NCBI GenBank assembly: GCA_035940575.1
Contig: DASZER010000033.1
Coordinates: 28,903-92,902 of the forward strand
Origin: BP-191 sp035940575
Lineage (GTDB): Bacteria > Actinomycetota > Actinomycetes > BP-191
Reading direction: 5' to 3'
Length of the DNA: 64,000 bases
Part shown: one piece after another, positions 44,390-52,600 of the stretch
Layout: each line of letters begins with the position of its first letter
How positions within the stretch are numbered: the stretch's first letter is position 1
Notes under the pieces: generated by a model
The model's database searches: none
The model's input: the letters and a program-made list of their open reading frames with translations, nothing else
What the model was told of the DNA's origin: nothing
Position numbers and translations under genes: made by a program

Positions 44390-45636
44390 GTCAGCCGCTC
44401 GCGCACGGCCGCGACGTGGCACGGCAGCTCCTCCGCGCCGCCGAGCGCGTCGACGTGCTCGGCGACGTCGGCCAGCGCCTCGCGCGTCGCCTCGACGACG
44501 TGCACCCCGCGCACGAACGCGTCGACCGACAGCCCGCCCGTGTGGCGCGCGGTGCCCGCGGTGGGGAGGACGTGGTTGGAGCCGGCGAGGTAGTCGCCGA
44601 GCGAGACGGGGGCGTAGTCGCCGACGAACACCGCGCCCGCGTTGCGCACCCTCGCGGCGACCGACGTCGCGTCGCGGGCGACGACCTCGAGGTGCTCGGG
44701 CGCCCACGCGTCCACGACCGCGAGGCCCTCCTCGATCGTCGCGACGAGGACGGTCGCGGCGGCGTCCACGAGGCCGTGCGGCAGCAGCGCGTCGACCTCG
44801 TCGGCGAGCCGTACGGAGGTCGTGACGAGCAGGCACGCCGCCATCGGGTCGTGCTCGGCCTGCGCGCGCAGGTCCGCGGCGACGTACGCCGCCGACGCCG
44901 TGTCGTCGGCGAGGATCGCGATCTCGGTGGGGCCGGCCTCGGCGTCGATGCCGACGACGCCGCGGACGAGCCGCTTGGCGGCGGCGACGTAGACGTTGCC
45001 GGGGCCCGTGACGATGTCGACGGGCTCGATGCCGTCGGAGCCGTACGCTAGCAGCGCGATCGCCTGCGCACCGCCGACGGCGTAGACCTCCTCGATGCCG
45101 AGCAGCGCGCACGCGGCGAGGACCGACGGGTGCGGGAGGCCGTCGGGGAGCTTCGGCGGCGACGCGACGGCGAGCGACGCGACGCCCGCGACCTGCGCGG
45201 GCACGGCGTTCATGACGACGCTCGACGGGTACGCCACGCGGCCGCCGGGGACGTACAGCCCGACCCGGCGCACGGGCACGTACCGCTCGGTGACGGTGAG
45301 GCCGGGAGCGGGCGAGACCGTGACGTCGTGACGCCGCTGCGCCTCGTGCACCAGGCGCGCGCGGCGCGCCGACTCCTCCAGCGCGGCGCGGAGGCGCGGG
45401 TCCAGCGCGTCGAGCGCGGCCGCCAGCGCGGGAGCCGGCACGCGCAGGTCGGACAGCACGACGCCGTCGAGCTTGTCGGTCCACTCGCGGGCGGCGTCGG
45501 CGCCGCGCTCGCGGACGTCCGCGACGATCGGGCGAACGGCGTCGAGGGCCGCGTCGACGTCGGTCGCGGCGCGCGGCAACGACGACGCGGCCGCACGGTC
45601 GAGCGGCGCGCCCCGTAAATCCACGCGGCGAAGCAT
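44386..45636 (-). CDS. hisD: Histidinol dehydrogenase
   Basis: A 416-residue zinc enzyme for the last two steps of histidine synthesis. GLYVPGGRVAYPSSVVMN, DIVTGPGNVYVAAAKR, DAEAGPTEIAILAD, AEHDPMAACLL and APEHLEV are conserved. ATG at 45636 starts MLRRVDLRG; TAGGCT lies seven bases upstream. Heads the his operon; divergent from the ABC-F gene. Confidence 0.98.
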   Translation of the reverse strand: MLRRVDLRGAPLDRAAASSLPRAATDVDAALDAVRPIVADVRERGADAAREWTDKLDGVVLSDLRVPAPALAAALDALDPRLRAALEESARRARLVHEAQRRHDVTVSPAPGLTVTERYVPVRRVGLYVPGGRVAYPSSVVMNAVPAQVAGVASLAVASPPKLPDGLPHPSVLAACALLGIEEVYAVGGAQAIALLAYGSDGIEPVDIVTGPGNVYVAAAKRLVRGVVGIDAEAGPTEIAILADDTASAAYVAADLRAQAEHDPMAACLLVTTSVRLADEVDALLPHGLVDAAATVLVATIEEGLAVVDAWAPEHLEVVARDATSVAARVRNAGAVFVGDYAPVSLGDYLAGSNHVLPTAGTARHTGGLSVDAFVRGVHVVEATREALADVAEHVDALGGAEELPCHVAAVRERLT

Positions 45637-45643
45637 GCCCGCG

Positions 45644-45653
45644 AGCCTACGAT
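45644..45653. promoter_or_regulatory. Shared bidirectional -10 for hisD and the ABC-F gene
   Basis: AGCCTACGAT contains TAGGCT on the minus strand (45649-45644, seven bases to the hisD ATG) and TACGAT on the plus strand (45648-45653, five bases to the ABC-F GTG). The two share the TA at 45648-45649. Confidence 0.6.
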
Positions 45654-45658
45654 GCGCC

Positions 45659-47272
45659 GTGCCCGCCAGCCTCCTCGCCCGCGACCTGACGGTCGCGTTC
45701 GGTGCCCGCGTCGTGCTCAAGGACGTCGGGCTGCTCGTCGACCCCGGCTCGCGCATCGGGATCATCGGCCCGAACGGCGTCGGCAAGTCCACGCTCCTGC
45801 GCGTCCTCGCCGGGCTGCACGTGCCCGACGAGGGGACGGTGTCGCTGCGCCCGCCGACGGCGACCGTCGGCTACCTCCCGCAGGAGACCGACCGCCTCCC
45901 CGGCGAGTCCCTCGCGGGGCTGCTGGCGCGGCGTACCGGCGTCGCCGACGCGCAGGCCGCGCTGGACGAGGCGTCGGAGGCGCTCGCGGCCGGGGGCAGC
46001 GGCGACGCGTACGCCGACGCGCTCGACCGCTACCTCGGCCTCGGCGGCCCCGACTTCGAGGCGCGCGCGGCGGCGGTGTGCGACGACCTGGGGCTGCCCT
46101 CGCGCCTGCTCGACCTCGGCACCGAGGCGCTGTCCGGCGGGCAGCTCGCGCGGGCGTCGCTGGCCGGCATCCTGCTGTCGCGCTACGACGTGTTCCTGCT
46201 GGACGAGCCGACGAACGACCTCGACTTCGACGGCCTCGCGCGGCTCGAACGCTTCCTCGCCGACGTGCCGGGCGGGCTCGTCGTCGTGTCGCACGACAGG
46301 GCGTTCCTCGAACGCACGGTGACGAGCGTGGTCGAGATCGACGAGTTCAGCCGCAACGCCGTCGAGTACCGCGGCGGGTGGGACGCCTACCTCGAGGCTC
46401 GCGCGACGGCACGGCGCCACGCCGAGGAGGCGTACGAGGAGTACACCGCCACGCGCGACGACCTGACCGGGCGCATCCGGCGGCAGCGGCAGTGGGCCGT
46501 GCAGGGCGTCGCGAAGGCGAAGCGCGACCCCAAGGACAACGACAAGGCGCAGCGCGACTTCCGCATCAACCGCACCGAGAAGCAGGCGTCCAAGGTCCGC
46601 GCGTCGGAGAAGGCGCTCGAACGCCTCGAGGAGGTCGAGGAGCCGCGCGACCCGTGGCGCCTGCAGTACGTCATCGGGACCGCGCAGCGTTCGGGCGACG
46701 TCGTGGCGCGCCTGTCCGGCGCGGTGATCAGGCGCGGGTCGTTCGCGCTCGGCCCGGTGGACCTCGAGGTCGGGTGGGCCGAGCGCATCGCGCTCGTCGG
46801 CCCGAACGGCTCCGGCAAGACGACGCTGCTCCAGGCGCTGCTCGGCAGGCTGCCGTTGAGCGAGGGGTCGCAGTGGCTCGGCCCCGGCGTCGTGATCGGC
46901 GAGCTCGACCAGGCGCGGCGGGTGTTCCGGGCGGACGCGCCGCTGCTCGACGTGTTCCGCGAGCACACGACGCTCTCGCCGACGGACGCGCGCAAGCTGC
47001 TCGCGAAGTTCCGCCTCGGCGCCGACCTCGTGCACGCCCGCGCGGCCGGCCTCTCCCCCGGCGAGCGGACCCGCGCCGAGCTCGCGCTGCTGATGGCGAA
47101 CGACGTCAACTGCCTCGTCCTCGACGAGCCCACGAACCACCTCGACCTGCCCGCCATCGAGCAGCTCGAGGTTGCGCTGGAGTCGTACGCGGGAACGCTC
47201 CTGCTCGTGAGCCACGACCGCAGGCTGCTCGACGCCGTCTCCGTCACGCGCACGATCGAGCTCCCGCTGTGA
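45659..47272 (+). CDS. ABC-F family ATPase
   Basis: A 537-residue soluble protein with two ABC domains and no membrane part. First: GPNGVGKSTLL, LSGGQLARASLAG, LLDEPTNDLD. Linker of charged helices at about 240-330, the element that reaches into the ribosomal P/E site. Second: GPNGSGKTTLL, LSPGERTRAELALL, LDEPTNHLD. ABC-F proteins act on stalled or antibiotic-bound ribosomes. Whether it gives resistance cannot be told. GTG start 5 bases from TACGAT. Confidence 0.93.
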   Translation: MPASLLARDLTVAFGARVVLKDVGLLVDPGSRIGIIGPNGVGKSTLLRVLAGLHVPDEGTVSLRPPTATVGYLPQETDRLPGESLAGLLARRTGVADAQAALDEASEALAAGGSGDAYADALDRYLGLGGPDFEARAAAVCDDLGLPSRLLDLGTEALSGGQLARASLAGILLSRYDVFLLDEPTNDLDFDGLARLERFLADVPGGLVVVSHDRAFLERTVTSVVEIDEFSRNAVEYRGGWDAYLEARATARRHAEEAYEEYTATRDDLTGRIRRQRQWAVQGVAKAKRDPKDNDKAQRDFRINRTEKQASKVRASEKALERLEEVEEPRDPWRLQYVIGTAQRSGDVVARLSGAVIRRGSFALGPVDLEVGWAERIALVGPNGSGKTTLLQALLGRLPLSEGSQWLGPGVVIGELDQARRVFRADAPLLDVFREHTTLSPTDARKLLAKFRLGADLVHARAAGLSPGERTRAELALLMANDVNCLVLDEPTNHLDLPAIEQLEVALESYAGTLLLVSHDRRLLDAVSVTRTIELPL

Positions 47273-47559
47273 GGGAGGGCGCGGGGCGCGTCGCCGCCGC
47301 GATCCTCGCGGTCGTCCTCGGGGTCGTGACGTTCGTCGCGCTGACGGTCGCGGAGTGCCACGACGGCGGCGGCTGGTGCGGCGGCGACCGCACGTCGACG
47401 AACGCGATGCTCTACGTCGTCTCCGGCGTCGTCGGCGGCGCCGCCGCCGTGGCGGCGGCCGTGGCGTTCGGGGCGGGGCGCGGCGCGCGGGCGGTGGCGT
47501 TCGGCCTCGGCGTCGCCGTCGTCGCGCTGGTCGCGCTCACGTCGGAGCTCGGGTCCTAG
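47269..47559 (+). CDS. Small membrane protein
   Basis: A 96-residue protein with hydrophobic segments at about 8-28, 45-67 and 72-92, and two Cys in the first loop (ECHDGGGWCGG). GTG overlaps the ABC-F stop (GTGA), so it is co-translated with it. Function unknown. Confidence 0.7.
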   Translation: MREGAGRVAAAILAVVLGVVTFVALTVAECHDGGGWCGGDRTSTNAMLYVVSGVVGGAAAVAAAVAFGAGRGARAVAFGLGVAVVALVALTSELGS

Positions 47560-47677
47560 GCCGCGCGACTCCTCGCGAACATTGAAGATCGTCACGCGGG
47601 CGACCGCTCGCCGGGCTGCAGGGAACGGCACCGGCGAGGTGCGGCCCCGGCTGCGATCGCGATCGCGATCGCGCTAC

Positions 47678-47683
47678 TACGCT
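47678..47683 (+). promoter_or_regulatory. -10 hexamer of the LON-domain gene
   Basis: TACGCT, six bases before the GTG at 47690. Just upstream (about 47653-47673) GCGATC repeats three and a half times in tandem. Confidence 0.5.
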
Positions 47684-47689
47684 GCGGGC

Positions 47690-48346
47690 GTGAGCGACCT
47701 CCTCCCCCTCTTCCCGCTCAACACCGTGCTGTTCCCCGGCGTGCCGTTGCCGCTGCACGTCTTCGAGGAGCGCTACCGCATCCTGCTCGACGAGCTGGTC
47801 GAGGGGAGCGGTCCGCGCCGCTTCGGCGTCGTCGCGCTGCGGCACGGCCTGGAGGCCGGCGAGGAGCACGCGCGCGAGTCGCTGCACGACGTCGGCTGCG
47901 TCGCCGAGCTGCGCCGCGTCGACAAGTACGCGGACGGGCGCTTCGACGTCGTGACGTTCGGCGGGCCGAGGTTCGTGCTGCGCGACGTGGACGACTCGCG
48001 GCCTTTCCTGCGCGGCAGCGTCGACTACCTGCCCGAGGAGCTCGGCGAGCCCGGCGGGCTGACGGCGGCGGTCGTGGCGGCGTTCTCCGGCTACTGCGAC
48101 GCCGTCGCCGACTCGACCGGCAACGACGTCGCCGAGCCCGCGCTGCCCGAGGACGACCCCGCGCTCGTGTCGTGGGTCGTCGCGGCCGCGATGCGCCTGG
48201 ACCTGCCGGAGAAGCAGGCCCTGCTCGTCGTGCCCGACGCGGCCACGCGCCTGCGCCGCGAGCTGTCGCTGCTGCGCAGGGAGACGGCGTTGCTCAACGC
48301 CGCGCCCGACGACGTGCCGACCGAGGGGCCGTTCAGCCTGAACTAG
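47690..48346 (+). CDS. LON substrate-binding domain protein
   Basis: A 218-residue protein consisting of a LON N-terminal (PUA-like) domain without ATPase or protease: LPLFPLNTVLFPGVPLPLHVFEERYRILL is the signature. Common as a stand-alone gene in bacteria; presumed peptide- or protein-binding. Leaderless GTG start. 3' end overlaps the convergent gene by 14 bases. Confidence 0.9.
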   Translation: MSDLLPLFPLNTVLFPGVPLPLHVFEERYRILLDELVEGSGPRRFGVVALRHGLEAGEEHARESLHDVGCVAELRRVDKYADGRFDVVTFGGPRFVLRDVDDSRPFLRGSVDYLPEELGEPGGLTAAVVAAFSGYCDAVADSTGNDVAEPALPEDDPALVSWVVAAAMRLDLPEKQALLVVPDAATRLRRELSLLRRETALLNAAPDDVPTEGPFSLN

Positions 48347-50462
48347 GCCGCCTCGCGAAGTAGCCCCAGAACGCCACCGACACGACGCCGAAGCCCGCGA
48401 ACAGCCCGAGCCACGTCCAGAACGGCGCTGCCGCCGCGTCGCCCCCGAACCCGCTCGACGGGTGCAGCAGCAGGTGGACGAACACGAACATCACGAGCCC
48501 GTACACCGTCGCCCACACGCGCCTGTCCCACCGCGCGATCGTGTGGCCCTGCAGCGACCGCAGCGGCAGCAGACCGATGACGAGCCCCTGCACGCCGCCG
48601 ACCGCGATCGCCGCGAGCGTCGTGTCGAGCAGGCCCATGAGCAACGACGCGTTGCCGTCCTCGACGGCGTCGTTGACCGGCAGCCAGACGAGCCACGCAA
48701 GCAGCGCGGCGACGAGCACCCACGCCGCCGACAGCGTCGCGGCGCGGCCCTCGTCGCGCGCGGGCAGCGCCTTCGCGAACGCGAAGCCGCCGAGGATGCC
48801 GTACATGTAGCCGGGCTCGAAGCCGGTGACGCGCGACACGACGACGCATGCGACGGCGACGAGCAGCGTCCCGGGGAGCACCTCGATCGCGCCGCGGCTG
48901 CCGCGCGCGCGGTGGTACCGCAACGTCGCCGCCGAGAACACCAGCGTCACGACGACGATCCCGGCGAGCAGCCCGAGCCACAGCCGCGCCGTGCGCCCGT
49001 CGAACGACGCGTCGCGGTCGAGCAGCGCGTAGAGGACCGCGGCGGCGGCGGCGTACGCGCCGAACGTCACCACCCGCAGCCCGCGCGGCCGCTCGACGGC
49101 GGGCTTGCGCGGTCCCCGGCGGCCGAACCAGCCGCGCACCTCGTCGTAGTGCTGTTCGAGCGTGTTGTTGAACAGCTCGCTCGGGAACGCGATGAGCAGC
49201 ATCAGCAACGCCGTCACGAGCGCGTTGACGAGCAGCGCCCTGGTGTCGAGCGACACCTCGTCGCTCGACGGCACCGCGTGGGCGAACGTGCTGCGCCCCG
49301 GCGGCGGGTCGACCGGGCCGGGCGCGGCGGCGCGGAACGTCCGCGCCAGCTCGGGGGCGTTCGCGGGCGCCGGGCCCGGCTCCGCCGGCGGGGAGAACGT
49401 GCCTGGCGGCGCTGGCGTCGCGTTGGGCACGACGACGTCGGCGAGCCGCAGGGTGTCGTTCAGCGTCAGGTCGCTGCCCGTCACGAGCCGGGTGACCGGC
49501 GCGCCACCACCCGGCACCGTCCAGATCGCGGACTCGCCGCTCGCGTCGGCGAGCTCCAGCAACGGCACCGAGCGCCCGCCCGCGCCGCCCACCACCTGCG
49601 CACCGGCGGGCAGCGTGCCGAGGACCGACGGCTCGGTGCCGGGGCCGTCGTTCGGCGTCGAGAGCAGCACCTGCGAGTCGCGCGTCGCGAGCAGCCCGGT
49701 GTCGAGGTAGGTGTCCCACGCCGTCGCGCCGGGGACCAGCAGCTCCCGCGTCCCCGCGGCGGGGTCCACGACCGCGATGCCGTCGCTGCCGTTGACCGCC
49801 AGGCCGTCGTCCACCCACGCGACGGGCGTGTCGCCCTGCGCCGCGCCCTTGACCGGCGCCGCCTTGCCGTCGGCGGTGACGAGCATCAGGCCGGTGTCGG
49901 TGCCGACGGCGAGCGAGTCGTCGTCGCGCCAGGCGATCCGGCTGCCGAACAGGTGCCCGAACTCCAGCCGGGTCACGTCCCCGGACCCCTCGGCGTCGAC
50001 GAGGCCCAGCGTCGTCGTGGAGCCCTCCATCAGCCGCAGCGCGATCCGCGTCAGCGACGGCGACCACACGCTGCCGGCGACGCCGTACCGCCCGGGCCCG
50101 AACTCCGCCTCGCGGTCGGGCAGCCTCGTGACCTGGCGCGGCGCCTCCGCGGCGTCGAGCCGCGCGGTGAAGAGCTGCGTCGCGCCGCCGACCCTGCGCG
50201 AGAACGCGATCCGTCCAGGGTCGCGTGCGAGCGCGGGGGCGGAGCCGCTGGTGTACGCGCGCTCCCCGGAGCCGTCGACCCCGGCGACGTAGACGGTCGG
50301 CTCGGCCGGCCCGCCCGGGCCGTCGGGGTCGCGCGTGAACGCGACCACGCCGCTGCCCGCGGCCCGCGCCGACGCGGTGCCCGCGGGCCCCGCGAGGGCG
50401 GCGACGGCGGCGAGGGCGGCGGGCACGGCGAGCGCGAGGAGCAGGCGCGGTCGGTGGCGCAT
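48333..50462 (-). CDS. Membrane protein with exported TolB-like propeller
   Basis: A 709-residue protein. Signal peptide (1-33), then a TolB/WD-like beta-propeller (about 38-350; repeats such as VWSPSLTRIALRL, RIAWRDDDSLAVG), a Pro-rich linker, then seven to eight membrane segments (about 415-705). The membrane half starts LLIAFPSELFNNTLEQHYDE and includes GLVIGLLPLRSLQGHTI, perhaps the FGLLP-motif membrane protein group of actinobacteria. Function unknown. TAGGGT is six bases before the ATG. Confidence 0.8.
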   Translation of the reverse strand: MRHRPRLLLALAVPAALAAVAALAGPAGTASARAAGSGVVAFTRDPDGPGGPAEPTVYVAGVDGSGERAYTSGSAPALARDPGRIAFSRRVGGATQLFTARLDAAEAPRQVTRLPDREAEFGPGRYGVAGSVWSPSLTRIALRLMEGSTTTLGLVDAEGSGDVTRLEFGHLFGSRIAWRDDDSLAVGTDTGLMLVTADGKAAPVKGAAQGDTPVAWVDDGLAVNGSDGIAVVDPAAGTRELLVPGATAWDTYLDTGLLATRDSQVLLSTPNDGPGTEPSVLGTLPAGAQVVGGAGGRSVPLLELADASGESAIWTVPGGGAPVTRLVTGSDLTLNDTLRLADVVVPNATPAPPGTFSPPAEPGPAPANAPELARTFRAAAPGPVDPPPGRSTFAHAVPSSDEVSLDTRALLVNALVTALLMLLIAFPSELFNNTLEQHYDEVRGWFGRRGPRKPAVERPRGLRVVTFGAYAAAAAVLYALLDRDASFDGRTARLWLGLLAGIVVVTLVFSAATLRYHRARGSRGAIEVLPGTLLVAVACVVVSRVTGFEPGYMYGILGGFAFAKALPARDEGRAATLSAAWVLVAALLAWLVWLPVNDAVEDGNASLLMGLLDTTLAAIAVGGVQGLVIGLLPLRSLQGHTIARWDRRVWATVYGLVMFVFVHLLLHPSSGFGGDAAAAPFWTWLGLFAGFGVVSVAFWGYFARRPSSG

Positions 50463-50468
50463 GGCCGC

Positions 50469-50478
50469 ACCCTAGGCT
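50469..50478. promoter_or_regulatory. Shared bidirectional -10 for the propeller protein and crotonase genes
   Basis: ACCCTAGGCT contains TAGGGT on the minus strand (50474-50469, six bases to the ATG at 50462) and TAGGCT on the plus strand (50473-50478, seven bases to the ATG at 50486), sharing TA at 50473-50474. Confidence 0.65.
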
Positions 50479-50485
50479 GCGCCGC

Positions 50486-51241
50486 ATGGGAACGGTGGGC
50501 ATTCGCCACGACGGCCCCGTCACCATCGTCACGATCGAGCGGCCCGAGCGGCGCAACGCCGTCGACGGGCCGACCGCGGAGGCGTTGCGGGAGGCGTTCG
50601 AGGCGTTCGACCGCGACGAGGAGCGGCGCGTCGCGGTGCTGGCGGGCGCGGGCGGGACGTTCTGCGCGGGCGCGGACCTGCGGGCGCTCGCGGACGGCGT
50701 GCCGATGGTCCTGGACGAGGACGGGCCCGGGCCGATGGGGCCGACGCGGCTCGCGCTGTCCAAGCCCGTCGTCGCGGCCGTCGAGGGCCACGCCGTCGCG
50801 GGCGGGCTCGAGCTCGCGCTGTGGTGCGACCTGCGGGTCGCGGCGGAGTCGGCGACGTTCGGCGTCTACTGCCGCCGGTGGGGCGTGCCGCTGGTCGACG
50901 GCGGCACCGTACGGCTGCCGCGCATCGTCGGCCACGGCCGCGCGCTCGACATGGTGCTGACCGGCCGCGCGGTCGGGGCCGCCGAGGCGCTCGCGTGGGG
51001 GCTCGCCAGCCGCGTCGTCCCCGACGGCCGCGCGCTGGACGAGGCGGTCGCGCTCGCGCACGAGCTGGCGGCGCTGCCGCAGCAGTGCCTCCGCAACGAC
51101 CGCGCGTCGCTCCACGAGTCGTGGTCGCTGCCCGCGGCGGAGGCGTTGCGCAACGAGCACCGCCACGGCATGGCGACGATCGCGACCGGCGAGACGGCCG
51201 CGGGGGCGGAGGCGTTCAGCCGCGCTCGCGGAGGAACGTGA
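50486..51241 (+). CDS. Enoyl-CoA hydratase/isomerase (crotonase) family protein
   Basis: A 251-residue crotonase. CoA and oxyanion-hole segments FCAGADLRAL and VAAVEGHAVAGGLELAL are intact. In the position where hydratases carry the first catalytic Glu (PE before the GxxPxxGG turn) this protein reads CRRWGVPLVDGGTVRLPR, without Glu, so hydratase activity is doubtful and it may act on other CoA esters. Leaderless ATG. 3' end overlaps the next gene by 26 bases. Confidence 0.9.
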   Translation: MGTVGIRHDGPVTIVTIERPERRNAVDGPTAEALREAFEAFDRDEERRVAVLAGAGGTFCAGADLRALADGVPMVLDEDGPGPMGPTRLALSKPVVAAVEGHAVAGGLELALWCDLRVAAESATFGVYCRRWGVPLVDGGTVRLPRIVGHGRALDMVLTGRAVGAAEALAWGLASRVVPDGRALDEAVALAHELAALPQQCLRNDRASLHESWSLPAAEALRNEHRHGMATIATGETAAGAEAFSRARGGT

Positions 51242-51857
51242 GCGCCGCGAACGACAGCAGCATCGCGATCGGCCACGCGACGAGCGCGGCGGGCGAGTCG
51301 ATCGCGCGCGTGACGCGCACCGTCGCGCGCAGGGTGAGCGTGCCGTCGTAGACGGTGCACGACACGTCGGGCTGGTGGCAGAAGCCGTACATGTACGAGT
51401 CCACGACGAGCCGCGACCCGACGACCGCCGTCACGGCGCTCGCCGCGAGCCCGCCGACCGCGAGGCCGAGCGCGCTCGCCGGCCCGCGCTCGCGCAGGAA
51501 CCGCCACGCGACCGCGCCGAGGACGAGCCCGACGCAGATCGTCGTGACGACGAACCACCCCTCGATCGCGAAGAACTGGTCGGTCTCCCCCGCCGTCGGC
51601 TGCGGCCCCGCCGCGGTCTGCGCGATGCCCACGCGCGGCGTCAGCGCACGCCACAGCAGCGCGGCGGGCGCGCCGAACAGCGGCAGCACGAGCACCGTCG
51701 GGACGAACGCCGTCAGCCGCCTGCGCCACGCCTCGCGCGGCGGCTCGTACGGCACGGTCTTGTAGCCGCGCCAGTACTCCTCGGGGGAGACGACGTAGGG
51801 CACCTCGCCCGCGGGGGCGCCGGGCGCCGGGGTCGTCACGGCTCCATCCTCGCTCAC
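51216..51857 (-). CDS. Actinobacterial membrane protein, unknown function
   Basis: A 213-residue protein with a hydrophilic N-terminus (about 45 residues, PEEYWRGYKTVPYEPPREAW) and four hydrophobic segments; the last loop has two Cys (FCHQPDVSCTVYDG) probably outside. Might belong to DUF2567, but I am not sure. GTG overlaps the permease stop (GTGA), so it is the third gene of an ABC transporter operon. Confidence 0.75.
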   Translation of the reverse strand: MSEDGAVTTPAPGAPAGEVPYVVSPEEYWRGYKTVPYEPPREAWRRRLTAFVPTVLVLPLFGAPAALLWRALTPRVGIAQTAAGPQPTAGETDQFFAIEGWFVVTTICVGLVLGAVAWRFLRERGPASALGLAVGGLAASAVTAVVGSRLVVDSYMYGFCHQPDVSCTVYDGTLTLRATVRVTRAIDSPAALVAWPIAMLLSFAALTFLRERG

Positions 51858-52600
51858 CGCGACGCCGCCCGCCGGAACGCCGCGCTCGCCAGCGCCAGCG
51901 TCGCGACCGCGACGGCCGCGCAGATCGCGAGGTCGCCCGCGAGAGCCCCGGCATGGACCGGCCGCGCGAACGACTCGCGGAGCGCGTCGACGGCGTACGT
52001 GCTCGGCACGGCCTTGAGCAGCGGCCGCACCGCCGCCGGCATCCGCTCCGCGCGGACGAGCCCGAGGAACAGCACGAGCGTCATGCCGAGCTGGCCGAAG
52101 ACCGTCGCGACCTCCGGCTTCGGCGCGAGCAGGCCGATCGCCGCGCCGACGCCCGCGAGCGCCGCGCCCCCGGCGACCGCGACGGGCGCGAGGACCCACA
52201 GGCCGCCGAGCGGGAGGTCGTAGAGCAGCGCGCCGACGACCGCCGTGACCGCCATGCCGGGGACGGCGAACGTCGCGTACGACGCCGCCGTGCCGAGGAC
52301 CACGGCCGTGGGCGGGGTGCGCAGGGCGGCGTAGTAGTCGAGGCCGCCGTTCGCCTTGAGGTGGCCGAGGCGCTGGGCCAGGAGGTTCAGGGCGACGAAC
52401 GCCACGACGAGCACCGTCGCGCCCGCGACGATCTGCCGCTTCTCCGGCAGGTCCCCCGCGTCCACGACCCCGCGCAGCAGGACGAGCAGCCCGAGCGACT
52501 GCAGGCACGCGACGAACAGCAGCGGCGCCCGCGACGTGCGCGCGCGGGCGAGCTGCCCCTCGTAGACCGCGGCGACCGCGGCGGGCCACGTCGCCGTCAC
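51854..52600 (-). CDS. ABC transporter permease
   Basis: A 248-residue ABC-2 type membrane protein with six segments (LLFVACLQSLGLLVLLRGV, VLVVAFVALNLLAQRLGHL and others). The run LDYYAALRTPPTAVVLGTAAS between TM2 and TM3 is the coupling region. GTG overlaps the ATPase stop (GTGA). Substrate unknown. Confidence 0.85.
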   Translation of the reverse strand: MTATWPAAVAAVYEGQLARARTSRAPLLFVACLQSLGLLVLLRGVVDAGDLPEKRQIVAGATVLVVAFVALNLLAQRLGHLKANGGLDYYAALRTPPTAVVLGTAASYATFAVPGMAVTAVVGALLYDLPLGGLWVLAPVAVAGGAALAGVGAAIGLLAPKPEVATVFGQLGMTLVLFLGLVRAERMPAAVRPLLKAVPSTYAVDALRESFARPVHAGALAGDLAICAAVAVATLALASAAFRRAASR

